Origin: Bromus sterilis
Taxonomy: Eukaryota > Streptophyta > Magnoliopsida > Poales > Poaceae
Direction of reading: 5' to 3'
DNA length: 64,000 bases
Assembly: GCA_950022295.1 (NCBI GenBank)
Contig: OX465600.1
Span: 20,683,282-20,747,281, forward strand
A program made the position numbers and the translations under genes. Below the pieces are notes generated by a model that was not told where the DNA came from, searched no databases, and saw nothing but the letters and a program-made list of their open reading frames with translations. Shown here in pieces: positions 1-11,153 of this stretch; the stretch's first letter is position 1, and the number at the start of each line of letters is the position of its first letter.

Positions 1-67
1 TCTCATGTTTTAAAATATTAAATTATTTGTTAACAGTTACGGTAGCAACACTTGGGTTATCGTCTAG
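1..67 (+). mobile_element. Helitron-like 3' end (partial)
   Basis: The segment is AT-rich and ends in CTAG at 64-67 followed by T, with a degenerate GC-richer hairpin region just before it. The same tail recurs at 3231-3319 and 4328-4427, where it is better preserved. Helitrons of grasses end in CTRR before a T and carry a short hairpin a few bases upstream. Only the tail lies in the window. Assignment rests on the three-way similarity and the terminus. Confidence 0.5.
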
Positions 68-415
68 TAATATCATATACTTTTCCCCTTTCCGAAATAT
101 AAATCTTTTTAGAGATTGCACTATGAATTACATACAAAACTATATAGATATATTTTAGAGTGTAGATTCATTTATTTTGTTGCTTATGTAGACTTGAAAA
201 GATTTACATAGTTGATGATACACTAATTAATGACAAATGTTAGGTGTGAGTGGCCAATCCGATGTTATATCACACTCAAACCTAGTCATTTAGCACGATG
301 ATTTCATGGTGGGAATTATCAGTGACGTCGCGAGGCCCCTCTCTCACTCCTCTCGATGTATATATAAAGACCCAAACACATTAACTCATTTACATGCAGC
401 AGCTCCAACAGATCC
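68..415. other. P450 upstream region
   Basis: This is AT-rich sequence without a convincing gene up to the P450 start. Composition changes to GC-rich at about 320, which fits the beginning of the transcribed unit. Confidence 0.5.
357..367 (+). promoter_or_regulatory. TATA box of the P450 gene
   Basis: A TATATATAAA run lies about 50 bp before the ATG at 416, the only such match close to the start. The short distance implies a very short 5' UTR of roughly 20-30 bases. Confidence 0.55.
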
Positions 416-1843
416 ATGGATCACCTCCTCCTGCTCCTCGCCCTTCTCTTGTGCGGCCTCCTCGCCGTCCTCCGGCGCCGCCGTGCTCCTCCGGCCGCCG
501 TCGCCCTTCCCCTGCACAAGATCGTCGACCCCGCCGTCGCCCACCGCGCGCTCGTCGAGAACGCCGACGCCTTCTCGAACCGCCCTCCCGCGCGCCTGCA
601 CGTGGCCCTGGCCGACCGGCGCGGCGGCCAGCGGAACGAGAACCTCAACTCCGTGGCGCACAGCCCGCACTGGCGCGCCCTCCGCTGCAACCTCACCGCC
701 GAGACCCTCCACCCGTCGCGCCTCGCCGGCCTCGCGCCGCTGCAGCGGGAGGCCGTCCAGGGCCTCGTCGCCGCCCTGTCGTCCGCGCCCCGGGGAAGCC
801 GGGAGGAGGTAACGGGGGTGCACCAGCACATCTATGGCTCCGTGTTCTCGGTCGTCGCCCGCCTGTGCTTCGGCGACGCCGTCGATGAGGCCGACGTGCG
901 CGCCCTGCGCCGCGCCATACAGGACTTCCAGGTCGCCATCGGGCTGGTCAAGCCCATCTCGGCCTCGGGCTCCGTGCTTGAGAAGATCGCAGAGTGGAGG
1001 CGCCTGCGCAGGCTCTTCGCCATCGATGTCCGGCTCAAGGAGCTGTTCCTCCCTCCCGTCGAGGCACGGCGATGGGGGGTTCAGTCAACTCGACCATGCG
1101 ATGACGGCGGCCGCCGTCCGTACGTCGACTCGCTCGTCGACCTCCGCGTCCCCGACGAGGACGGCGGCCGGCGCGCTCTTAGGGACGACGAGTTGGTGAA
1201 CCTCATCTCGGAGTTCCTCGGGGCCGGCACAGGGACGGTGGTGGCATCCCTCGAATGGGCCCTCGCGCATCTTATCGACAAGCCGGAGACGCAGGAGAAG
1301 CTCCGTGGCGAGGTCGACGTCGAGGACGTCGAGGTCTCCCGTGCAGGTGCAGGCATGCCATACCTGCACGCCGTCGTGCTGGAGACCCTCCGCATGCACC
1401 CGCCGTTGCCGGTCATCCCGCGCCATGTCCACGAGGACGACGTCGGTGTGCTGCACGGAGGAATGACCGTGCCACCACCGGCCGGTGGCTTGTACGTGAA
1501 TTTCGCTGCAGGGGACATTGGTAGGGACAGCAAGATATGGACGAATCCCGACGAGTTCCGGCCGGAGCGGTTCCTGCCCGGCGGCGAGGGGGAGGGCGTG
1601 GGCCCTTTGCCGGGACCCAAGCAGATCAGGATGATGCCATTCGGCGCCGGGCATAGGTTCTGCCCGGGCGTGGGCATGGCGATGGTGAACATGAAGTGCT
1701 TCTTGGCGGCGCTCGTGCGCGAGTTCGAGTGGGCGCCGCCGACTGGCACCGGCGCCGTTGATCTCACGGAGCTGAATTCCTTCTTCAAGGTGATGAAGAA
1801 GCCGCTTTCAGCGCGTGTTACACGACGCACCAAATCCATCTAA
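416..1843 (+). CDS. cytochrome P450, CYP89-like, shortened N-terminus
   Basis: Single-exon frame of 475 residues. An N-terminal hydrophobic anchor (about residues 2-19) is followed by an arginine run, as in ER-bound microsomal P450s. Family landmarks are the ExxR motif ETLR (about 323-326), RPERF (about 382-386) and the haem loop FGAGHRFCPG with the thiolate Cys near 416. The style is that of CYP89A, whose role in grasses is oxidative metabolism of small molecules or pigments; the substrate cannot be read here. Two oddities are visible. The stretch between the anchor and the ADAFSNRPPA segment is much shorter than usual: the proline-rich hinge and the following strand are missing, which explains 475 residues instead of about 510-530. 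The I-helix reads GAGTGTV, so the usual acidic residue before Thr is Gly. The ATG at 416 gives the anchor and follows a TATA box. It may be a functional gene or a recent pseudogene with an open frame. Confidence 0.82.
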   Translation: MDHLLLLLALLLCGLLAVLRRRRAPPAAVALPLHKIVDPAVAHRALVENADAFSNRPPARLHVALADRRGGQRNENLNSVAHSPHWRALRCNLTAETLHPSRLAGLAPLQREAVQGLVAALSSAPRGSREEVTGVHQHIYGSVFSVVARLCFGDAVDEADVRALRRAIQDFQVAIGLVKPISASGSVLEKIAEWRRLRRLFAIDVRLKELFLPPVEARRWGVQSTRPCDDGGRRPYVDSLVDLRVPDEDGGRRALRDDELVNLISEFLGAGTGTVVASLEWALAHLIDKPETQEKLRGEVDVEDVEVSRAGAGMPYLHAVVLETLRMHPPLPVIPRHVHEDDVGVLHGGMTVPPPAGGLYVNFAAGDIGRDSKIWTNPDEFRPERFLPGGEGEGVGPLPGPKQIRMMPFGAGHRFCPGVGMAMVNMKCFLAALVREFEWAPPTGTGAVDLTELNSFFKVMKKPLSARVTRRTKSI

Positions 1844-1881
1844 TATTTCATCAATCTGCAGGATATTTGTGTAGGGGATTG

Positions 1882-2031
1882 GTAAATCTCAGCCGGTTAA
1901 GATTTAACGAAGTCTCACTCAATACTATATTCGTGAGATCATATATAAAAATTCGTGCGAAGAAAATTGTTTTCTTAATGTTTTACCATTTAGTTAATAC
2001 TTCGTTAAATCTGAACCGATTGAGATCTAAA
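1882..2031. mobile_element. small foldback MITE in the P450 3' flank
   Basis: About 32 bp at 1882-1913 recurs as an imperfect inverted copy at 2000-2031, with roughly 85 bp of AT-rich sequence between. It starts 39 bp after the P450 stop, so it may lie within the transcript's 3' UTR. No clear target duplication was seen and the family is unknown. Confidence 0.5.
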
Positions 2032-2780
2032 CACACCTTGTAGAATTCATAAGTTGTGTTCCTATCGTTGTTGCAGCCGAGACCTAGCCGCCGTCTTCTG
2101 TCTGTTTCTCTTCTCTCCGGCGCCAGAGGAACCCCGGATCTATGTACACAATGCAATATAGTTTCCTTCAATGTTATTTCTACTATTTCCATTCTAGGGT
2201 CAATGACTGAAGAAAGGAAAATGGTAAGGCTAAATCTTAAGCGACTGAGACATAAAGTTATTATATATTAACATGTTATTTTCATAAAAAAATTTGAGGA
2301 TACGTTTTCAACAACTTTTATCCCGTCTTAAAGTTATCACAATATTTATAAATTATTAGCTTTACAGTGCATACAATTATCATGCTATTTACATAAATAG
2401 CACCATCTCTAACTGCATCTTCCACGGAGGTGTCATCGACCACATTACTAACATCATCTTCACCGTTGTCTCGGCGCCCATGAAAACACGAGTCCTAACA
2501 CAATATTCGTCAAAAATTCGGCCTAACAGAAACATCATACTTCCTCCGACATAGGAATAGCAACGTTGTGTTTGTGGAAAACAAAAAAATAATACACTAA
2601 TCTTAGACAAAAACAAAGAAAATATTTTTAGTGATACAAGAATAAAACATGTTCAACTTCTTTTAGATCAAAGTGTGTTGAACTGTGGTGTTTCTGAGCC
2701 GGTTGGTTAGTGTCGTGAGCAACTTAGTAGGTCCATCTTTTTTTCACTAATTCTTCATACACATGCTTTCATTAAATGGG
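2032..2780. other. AT-rich intergenic, no gene seen
   Basis: Open frames here are short and have no recognisable domain. Nothing else is supported. Confidence 0.5.
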
Positions 2781-2789
2781 CAGGTGCAT

Positions 2790-3319
2790 GCAATCAATCA
2801 CATGCAAACTATTCACATCATCAAGTCGATTCACCTGTTTTTCACTAACTCTTCATGCACATGCTTCATTTTCACATGTGCGTACAGCCTATCACAAATA
2901 TATATTAATCTTGTTTATGCACTAAGCCTCACGATTTGGAAGCGATCTCTTTTTTATAGAAAATCAAATGATAAGTTATCTCACATTTTATTTTTTTATG
3001 CAACAATTTTTTTTATGAATGCACATATGTAGTTGCTATTATTGTTTTAGATTTATCTAAAGGTTATGTCTCCACTCTCTTCATTCAACGTTATTTTCAT
3101 CTAATATCATCTCACCAGTATATTTTCAATATAATAAATCAATAAAATAAAAATCACACTCATTTTTAGATATTTCATTAAAATTTCTTAGTTTTTTTAC
3201 TCTAAACAATATTTCTTTTGATTTACTTAATAATTAAATTATAGTAAGTTTCATAAATTTATTAAAACATTAAATAATTTGTTAATAGTTCCCGCAGCAA
3301 GGCGCGTGGTATCATCTAG
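2790..3319 (+). mobile_element. Helitron-like non-autonomous element, copy 1 (3' part)
   Basis: This AT-rich segment ends with a GC-rich hairpin-like stretch (CCGCAGCAAGGCGCG) and then ATCATCTAG|T, with CTAG at 3316-3319. Its body matches 3582-4427 over most of its length, so these are two copies of one family. The 5' limit is not defined; homology begins near 2790. Confidence 0.55.
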
Positions 3320-3581
3320 TTGTATAAATGGTGGTGGAAGTTGTATAATTTTGAGGGACTTTGGCGAACCATTTTGAGGAATAAATATGCAAAATAAATG
3401 CATTACTATAGTTAAACGAAAATAAGATGATCCTCACTTTTGTAAAGGCCTTTTAAAATATTAAAAAGCATGTTTTCCTTTTTATGTAAATTCAAAGTCG
3501 GACATGGGAAGGGTGTGGGATTACACGAAGACTGTTGGATAGGTGGTTAACCCTTACACACAAATATTATCCTATTTATTT

Positions 3582-4427
3582 TGATATGCAAACTATCCAC
3601 ATCATCAAGTAGATTCATCTTTTGTTCATTAACTTTTCATGCACATGCTTCCATTAAATCTGCATGCGCATGCAACATATCACAAATAAATATTTGAAAA
3701 TATTATGCACTAAGCCTCATAATTAATAATAGAAAATCAATGTATGAATCACCTCGCATTTTAATTTTCTATGCAATTTTTTTATGAATGTACATATGTA
3801 GTTGCCATCATTGTTTGAGGTTTTGCTAAGAGTGATGTCATTAAAATTTCTCTCGTTTAGAGGTTCTCTACCGATGCACAGGTATTCTTCGTTCGTGGTC
3901 CATATTACAACGGGTGAAATATCGAGACCTTTTTACGGAGACATGTGTAGGACTGGAAAAGGTGGCGAGGGATATTTGTATCCCACATGGATGACCGCGT
4001 AATCTTAGGATAGGGCCACCATGAGCGGCGATGGGTCAATACAATTGTAACTTGTCGTACGCTTTTTTTTTATGTTTTTTGTTCGTATGTGGCTGTGTGC
4101 ATCTTAATTATAAAAAGGTCGGATATACTTGCTTAAACCTTTTGAGTAATAAAGCCATATATTAAAAAAAGGAATGATGTCTTCACTTTCTCACTTAAAG
4201 TTATTTTCGTCTCATATCATCTCATCGGTATATTTTTAAGGTAATAAAATAATAAAACAAAAATCACACTCATTTTCATATTTCATCAAGTTTCTTAGAT
4301 TTTTACTCTAAGCAATATTTACTTTAATTTTTTGTAATGAAATTATATTAAATTTTATAAAAAGAATTCTTTAAAAAATTAATTTTTCATTAACAATTTC
4401 CACAGCAACGCGCGGGATATTATCTAG
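3582..4427 (+). mobile_element. Helitron-like non-autonomous element, copy 2, split by a LINE tail
   Basis: The same family as the copy at 2790-3319. Similarity runs from about 3582 to 3838, is broken by unrelated sequence, and resumes at about 4170. It ends with a CAACGCGCGGG hairpin stretch and CTAG at 4424-4427 before T, a well-preserved grass Helitron 3' end. Confidence 0.55.
3839..4169 (+). mobile_element. LINE 3' tail inserted into the Helitron copy
   Basis: This segment is absent from the sister copy at 2790-3319. It ends in an A-run just before 4170 and is flanked by a short direct repeat (TGATGTC near 3832 and near 4175). Its last part, with polyadenylation-like AATAAAG and terminal A's, resembles the 3' UTR of grass LINEs. 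It codes for nothing recognisable. Confidence 0.45.
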
Positions 4428-4869
4428 TTTATATAGATGGTCGGCGTTCAAATCGGCTGCGTCGATGGAGGAGAAGCCCTTCGCAGACAAGGAAAAGAGA
4501 AAGATAAGATCTCCTCATCTTGATTGGAAGACTTTTGAAATTTTGCATATATACGCCGAAGGGCTGGTATGATGGCATAGGGTAAAACCACCCTAGGCCG
4601 TAATACCATCATCAATCGTAGGATAATTCTGATCATGCCATCAATGAACAAACTAAGACGCATCAGTAGAGTCATTAGATTGACTACATCATAAAAGTGC
4701 GTATAAAAATATGGTTGATGTGGTAGTTCTACATGAGTAATATACGTCCCTAAGAAAGGTTATGACTATTTGAACAAACTCACATAGGTTCTTCTAAAGG
4801 CACCGGCGGCGGGCTGGGTGCCAAAATTCCTTTGGTCAAGCGGAACTTGTGTTGAGCTCCATTGGCAAG
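4428..4869. other. intergenic, no gene seen
   Basis: Only short uncharacterised frames occur between the Helitron-like copy and the PIF/Harbinger element. Confidence 0.45.
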
Positions 4870-6925
4870 CTAAGAGCATCTCCAGCCATGCACCCAACAT
4901 CCCCTCTTCCTAGAGCGGTGATATTATCGCTGAACACGAGTTTTCGTCCAGTCGCGCCCCCAAGACGTCAAATAGCGCTGGCTCAGTCCATTTTTTCGCC
5001 CAGAGATGCCAGGCCGAACCCAACGCGTTGGGGGCACTTTGGGGCTCCGACGCTACGAAATGTTGCGTGAGCCGCCACTGTCATGCGAAATAACTCTTCT
5101 CTCGCCAGATTCGACCAGACCGCCCACCTCCCTCCCCATCGCAATGCTGGCGCCGACGTCGCCCCTCTGCAAATAGCCGCTGCTTCGCCGCTACAGCCTC
5201 CATAAAAGGAGAGGGCTCACCACCGACTGCCTCCTCCCCGCTCTTGGCCGTGATTGGCAGGCCTCCGACCGCCAAACGCATACGCCGGCGGCAGCTCGCG
5301 CCCACCACGCCCGCCAGGTGTTCGGCCAATTGCCTACGCAGCAATGGACTCCGACGACGAGGCGCTGTTTGCGGCACTGATGGAGGAGGAGGCCGATGCC
5401 GGCGCCGATGACAAAGAGCACCTTTTGATGCTCGCCTCTCTGGCTGATCTGTTCGCCGATACGAAGCCGCGGCGAGGTGGCTCCAAGATGGGTCGCCGAA
5501 AGAGAAAAGAGAGGCATCGATCAGAGGGCTATTGTTTGCTCTACGTCGACTACTTCGTCGATGCTCCACTGCACGACAAGAAGGTATTCCGGCACCGTTA
5601 TCGGATGAGCCTAAAGGTCTTCCTCCGGATTGTGAATTCCATCCGGGAGTTCAACATCCATTTCATTTGCAAGTAGGATTGGACCGACACAATTGGATTC
5701 TCCTCACTTCAGAAGTGCGCAACGACTATGAGGATGCTCGCATACGGAGCTCCCGGTGATCAGCAGGATGACTATGCACGCATGGCCGAGTCCATCGCCC
5801 TTGAATGTTTGTATAAATTTTGTAGGGCAATGTTGGGAGTGTTTGGAGCATAATACTTGCGATCACCCAATGCTGAAGACACTGCTGGGATCCTAACGCA
5901 GAATGAAGCAAGAGGATTTCCTGCGATGTTTGGAAGCATCGACTGCATGCATTGGGGATGAAAAACTATCCATTTTCTTGGCAGAGGTTGTACAAGGGCA
6001 TAAAAGGGCACTGCAGTGTGGTACTTGAGGCAGTTACTACACATGACCTTTGGATTTGGCACTTCTTCTTTGGCATGCCAGGAGCTTACAATGACATCAA
6101 CCTCCTGCAGTGCTCAAATGTCTTTGCCAAACTTGTTGAAGGTCATGCTCCTTCGGTGAACTTCGAGGTCAATGGGCACCACTAAAACAAGAGATACTGC
6201 CTAGCATATGTCATCTATCCAAGATGGTCAACATTTGTGAAGACTGTCTCAAACCCTGTGTCAGGAGGCAAGTACTCCTATTTTGCCAAGTGCCGGGAGG
6301 CTTGCAAGAAGGATGTCGAGCGGGCGTTTGGTGTGCTTCAATCTCGATTTGCCGTTGTCCGATACCCCGCTCTAACCTGGTCGAATTCTCAGATGTGGGG
6401 GTGATGAATTGTGTCATCTTGCACAACATGATCATTGAGAGCGATAAAGAAGAGCCAGTGTTTGACACTGGATCATATCTCAACCAGGGTCCTCTTGCAG
6501 TTGTTGATCACCAGGTACCGGCAGATTGTACAACCTGCCTCAATATGCGTCAGGAGATCCGAGACTCGCAAGTGCATCAACAACTGCATCAAGATCTGGT
6601 GGAACACCTATGGAGGCACAAACACAACGACTAGTTCGATGTGTTTCAATTTGTATTGTTTTCTGTATTTGTGCCGAACTATTTATTTGCGCCGAATTGT
6701 GTAAACCACCAAATTTAAGCCGAAACTATATGTTCTGTTATATTTGCGCCGTAATGGAACGAACTTGAGCCAAATTGACCGAATCTGGGATCTGGGGGCG
6801 AACTTGGGTCCACGACTGGAAAATGGATCGCCTCAAGGCGATTTTATCGCTGGTATCCCCTTCAAACGTCGCTATTTTAGTGCCAAAAATCACCCTAAAG
6901 GCCGAACGGCTGGAGATGGTCTCAG
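4870..6925. mobile_element. PIF/Harbinger-type DNA transposon, decayed
   Basis: Imperfect inverted ends at 4870-4887 and 6908-6925 share 16 of 18 positions around the core CATCTCCAGCC. They bracket a broken transposase at 5344-6634. The expected 3-bp TTA/TAA target duplication is not clearly preserved; TAA occurs at the left end only. The element is about 2.06 kb. Confidence 0.6.
5344..6634 (+). pseudogene. PIF/Harbinger transposase (Plant_tran / DDE-type), frameshifted
   Basis: Three frames together cover a Harbinger-like transposase. First, an acidic N-terminus from the ATG at 5344 (MDSDDEALFAAL) with a basic GRRKRKERHR stretch and a YFVDAPLHDKKVFRHRYRM segment, to about 5676. Second, at 5930-6185, SIDCMHW then KNYPFSWQRLYKGIKGHC and FGMPGAYNDINLL, which hold DDE-core residues of this family. 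Third, at 6224-6634, the C-terminal part ending in VMNCVILHNMIIE, typical of the family. At least two frameshifts and a stop separate them. The protein would act in the nucleus on its own TIRs; this copy cannot encode it. The upstream GC-rich stretch at 5081-5343 belongs to the element's 5' end. Confidence 0.75.
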
Positions 6926-7018
6926 CATGTGTGCTTGCGCATTAAAGTCCATCGTACGATACAAAGAGAGGGCCCAAAGAAGAAGAAAACGCAAAGAGTG
7001 TGCTTAATTCAGAGTACA

Positions 7019-7097
7019 ACTTCCTCCGTTTCGTAATATGAAATTATTTTACAAACAACGTTAGTTTATAAGATGATTTTATATTATGGAAGAGAGG
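7019..7097. mobile_element. possible Stowaway relic
   Basis: CTTCCTCCGTTTCG at the left and a weak inverted partner near 7090 suggest a decayed short MITE about 100 bp before the first amidase gene. The ends are not well conserved. Confidence 0.3.
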
Positions 7098-7199
7098 AAA
7101 AACTTGAGTACATAGAGATTACTGGAGTGAGCAGCTAGCTTGAGCTTTGAGCTGAGCGCAGTTCTGCCGGCGCATTGACTTCATATTTCAACGCGCTCC

Positions 7200-10100
7200 A
7201 TGATGCCTCGGCCGTTCCTGCCAGTCGTCGCCGCCCTCGTGCTCGTGCTTGCGCTCGCCGGTGCCCATGGCTTCCAGATCGAGGAGGCGACCGTGGACAG
7301 CATCAACCTCGGCTTCGACAACGGGAGCCTCACCTCCGTGGAGCTCGTCCGGTTCTACCTGGACCGGATCAGCCGCCTCAACCCGCTGCTGCACGCCGTC
7401 ATCGAGGTCAACCCGGACGCGCTCCGGCAGGCGGCGCGGGCCGACGCCGAGCGCCGCTCTGGCCGCCACACCGGCGCGCTGCATGGCGTGCCCGTCTTGC
7501 TCAAGGACAACATCGCCACGCGCGACAAGCTCAACACGACGGCCGGGTCGTTCGCGCTGCTCGGCTCCGTGGCGAGACGGGACGCCGGCGTGGTGCGCTG
7601 GCTGCGGCGCGCCGGCGCCGTCGTGCTCGGCAAGGCGAACATGGACGAGTGGGCCAACTTCCGCAGCTTCTCCGGCGGCGGCTGGAGCGCCCGGGGCGGC
7701 CAGGGAAAGGTAAACAACAAAACACCTCACATCCTTCCCATTTCTTTTCAGATGCTCATCCTTCTCGAATTCGATCGTGTAGAATCCCTACGTGTTGTCG
7801 GCGACGCCCTGCGGGTCTAGCACGGGGTCGGCGATAGCCGCGGCGGCGAGCATGGCGGCGGTGACGCTGGGGACGGAGACGGACGGGTCCATACTCTGCC
7901 CGGCGTCGCTCAACTCGGTGGTCGGGATCAAGCCCACGGTGGGGTTGACCAGCCGGGCTGGGGTCGTCCCCATCACACCACGGCAAGACACCGTCGGGTA
8001 AGTAACTAAGATATTTTAACAATAATTCAAATATTCACGTGGCCTCTGTATTAAATCTTTGTGATACTCCGGGTCCATCATTGCCCATAGGGCCCTTAAG
8101 GCCATAGCATAGTTGCTCTTTTAGTAGGGTCAGTTCTTTTCAATGATTCTTTCAGAATTGTCGTTTTTTCCAGCTTCTTTTAGAATCGCATTTATCCTTT
8201 TTTTGACAATCCTATCTAATTAAGGTTTAATTAGGTAGAATTGTAAAAAAATTGGAGTGACGACTCTGAAAGAAGTTGGAAAGGAGGGCGATTCTGGGAG
8301 AATCGCCCAGAATCGCCGAAAAGAACTGACCCTTAGTATCTTCTTCTACCGGTCCATCATTGCCCATAAGGCCATAGAGTAGTCGCTCTTTTATTCGTGC
8401 AATGATTGTCCTATCTCTTTATTTTGATTTTCCTCGCGTATATATTTTCTTTTTATCGATCATATACGTTTGTATATATTCGCAAGCAAAACCTAAAAAC
8501 TAATATTTTCTTTTTGATAAAGCCCACGATTTGTTAGCTATAGATCATTACTATTTCTCTTTTGAAAAACACCACATATCAAAATGTCATTACAGTCGTT
8601 TATTAAAACATACACCACGCAGGATGGAAAACTATATAAAAAAAACACCATCAAACCTACTACCAAAGCAATAGTTTGCAAGCTCGTCTGCTACCACATT
8701 TTCATGCCGATTAAGTTTGAAAAGTTTAATATTCTAGAGAAACCTAGAGATACTAAATGCTTTCTTCCAGATCGACTAGAGGAGGTATGTCAAGGCTATC
8801 ATTTGCCAAAAAAGAAGCCACAAAAGCACAATCAATCTCTAAAATAATAGGTTTGTGAAGAGCGATACCGGTATGAAGCCCAACGGCAAGCCCGAAGCTC
8901 AGCTTCATACACACCGGAACATTGTCCAATCCCAAAAAGAGATTATTACTTAGCCAATACAATTTCTAGCAACAAACGCGACACTAGCAGTGTTAATACT
9001 ACCCACAAAACTTGCATCAACATTAGTCTTGAGAAACTCAGAAGTAGCGGGCTGCCACACCACATGATCGTTTTTTGTAGCATAACTTGCCATACACCCT
9101 CCCATCTTTCCTTTACCTTTATATTACTGCTAGAATACACCTAAACATTAGCTTGACCCAACGAGAAAGAGGATGAGTAATTTTTCAGTATAACTAGCGG
9201 AGGCAGCATTCCTTCCCCTACCCAAAAATTAAGTCATATCTCAAATGCTAGGCTCTCCAGAAAATAAAATAAAAATTCTCTCATTTTTTTCATACTTAAC
9301 TAATCGAACAAAACAAGTAACAAATCCGATCCAGATTTTCTTTTAAAATTCTTCTTTGGGAATATCCAAAATGTCCCTCAAAGCCCACCACAAAGCATGA
9401 ACCTTAGAACAACTCACGAGAGCATGAAAGGTGTTTTCCTTCTTCACCCCACGGATAGAGCACATACCTAGCTAAAATAGTATAGTGCTGCGTAACCCTA
9501 TTAACCCAGACCTCCAAGCTATTAGTAGTTGCGCGCCACTCAAAAATCTTGATCTTTTTGGGAACACGAGATTTCAAAATAACATCCCAAAGCCGCCTTT
9601 CCCCATTAGGGTCGCCACTAGATTGCCCTAAAGCGTCTTGACTATCCCTTAACGATCTTTACTATTGTGTATACATATTTCGTTTGCTTCATTCCTACCC
9701 CACACAGCTCACACACATTGTCATTGTTTGCACTGATTTGTCAAAGAAATCTACACCATGTTAAATAAATGAAATTGACATTTTATCAACAACAGCCCAA
9801 TTTGTCGCACGGTAGCTGACGCAGTTCACGTGCTGGATGCCATTGTCGGCTATGACGCCGTTGATGCTCCAGCCACCATGAAAGCTTCCAAGTACATCCC
9901 TCGTGGTGGATACACGCAGTTCTTGAAGAAAGATGGGCTTAGAGGGAAGAGGATTGGCTTTCCTAATGGCTTCTTCAACTTCCCAAATGGGACTGTGCAA
10001 CAGATGGTGTACGGGCAACATCTCAACACAATGAGGTACTTCCTCTGTCCGGGTATACAAGGCTCATTTAATTTGTCTTAACTCACACCGTTTTTAAGTT

Positions 10101-11153
10101 TGACTGATTTTATTGAGAAAATATCAATATTTACAACACCAAATCAATGTAACTAGAGCTATCATGAAGTACATTTTCATATTATATTTTCACGAAATCG
10201 TAGATGCTAATTTTGTTTCAATTTCCTGATTTGGTGAAACGTAAACAAAGTAGGAATATAATTTATGACTTGATAAATGAGCCTTGGATCCCCATATGGA
10301 TAAAGTACTACTTAGCTAACAAATTTCCGTCATACAAGTGAAATACTTTGGCCTCTTCATTGTTTGAGGCACAATGCCCCAAATTATTGCTAAGTTTGTT
10401 GGGGGAAACCAAAATATATGCCATATATCACTTCAAGTTGTATATTTTTGTTTGGATTGAAGGAAACAAGGAGCAACCGTGATTGAGAACCTTGACATAG
10501 AGAATTTAAGCTTGCTATTGGATTCCCTAAACAATGGCCAACTGATCGCTTTACCAGCAGAGTTCAAGTTAAGCCTCAACTCCTATTTGTCAAACTTATT
10601 ATATTCACCAGTTCGGTCGCTTGCAGAGATCATAGCTTTCAACAATGAACATCCTGTTGAGGTTAGCTTAATTCAGATTCAATTATATTTCTCATGTATT
10701 CCTCACCTTTACACTGAATTCATTTTTAATTATTATTTCCATCTTCCTTGGGAACCTCTGGAGAAAGTTAAATTGTGAGAATTGCTTGCATTGCAGGAAA
10801 AGATGAAGGAAATTGGGCAGAGTGTATTCCTGGCGGCAGAGAACACGACCGGCATCGGTGCCTCGGAGAGAGCGATGATCAAACAGCTAAACAAACTGTC
10901 TGCTAACGGGTTGAAGAAGCTGATGAGGGAGCACGAGCTGGACGCCATCGTAACACCTAACCACGCCGCGTCTTCAGTGCTCGCCATCGACGGCATGCCG
11001 GGTATCACCGTGCCCGCCGGTTACGGCAAACTTGGGGTGCCGTTTGGTCTATGCTTCGGCGGGTTGAGAGGGTACGAGCCAAGGCTGATTGAGATGGCGT
11101 ATGCGTTCGAGCAGGTTACCATGGTCAGGAAGACACCCACATTCTTGTCATAG
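7200..11153 (+). CDS. amidase-signature enzyme (probable amidase, five exons)
   Basis: Exons 7200-7709, 7783-7997, 9796-10035, 10463-10661 and 10797-11153 join in frame through GT..AG introns to give 506 residues. The N-terminus carries a hydrophobic signal-like segment (MMPRPFLPVVAALVLVLALAGA), so secretion or ER entry is likely. The amidase-signature Ser-cisSer-Lys triad is present: Lys near 102 in GVPVLLKDN, cis-Ser near 182 in PCGSSTGS and the nucleophile near 206 in GTETDGSI, with the expected 24-residue spacing between the serines. Members of this plant family are annotated as probable amidases related to GatA; the natural substrate is unknown. All four introns have usable splice sites, with phases 0, 2, 2, 0. 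Intron 2 is 1.8 kb and carries a MITE and a LINE relic; intron 1 is only 73 bp and is absent from the neighbouring paralogue. Either ATG of the MetMet pair could start it. Confidence 0.85.
8066..8393. repeat. about 50-bp flank repeated on both sides of a MITE
   Basis: The stretch GGTCCATCATTGCCCATA...GCCATAG..TAGT.GCTCTTTTA occurs at 8066-8126 and again, slightly shortened, at 8344-8393. The two copies bracket the element at 8127-8332. This is longer than a normal target duplication. Confidence 0.65.
8127..8332. mobile_element. MITE in intron 2 of the first amidase gene
   Basis: Perfect 14-bp terminal inverted repeats (GGGTCAGTTCTTTT at 8127-8140 and its complement at 8319-8332) enclose 206 bp. 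The direct repeat TTAGTA flanks both ends (8121-8126 and 8333-8338). The superfamily is unclear; the 6-bp duplication does not fit Stowaway (TA) or a plain Tourist (3 bp). Confidence 0.7.
8580..9660 (-). pseudogene. LINE relic: zinc-binding RT tail and RNase H
   Basis: Read on the minus strand, 9640-9360 gives LWDVILKSRVPKKIKIFEWRA and later NTFHALVSCSKVHALWWALRDI, the zf-RVT region after a LINE reverse transcriptase. The stretch 9070-8750 gives TSEFLKTNVDASFVGSINTASVAFVAR and ILEIDCAFVASFL, an RNase H-like domain. Several stops and frameshifts show it is dead. It lies antisense in intron 2 of the amidase gene. The 5' part is missing. Confidence 0.65.

Noticed and set aside
306..888. Long frames on both strands over the P450 start
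   Set aside because: They are shadows of the GC-rich P450 coding sequence; only the 416 frame has family motifs.
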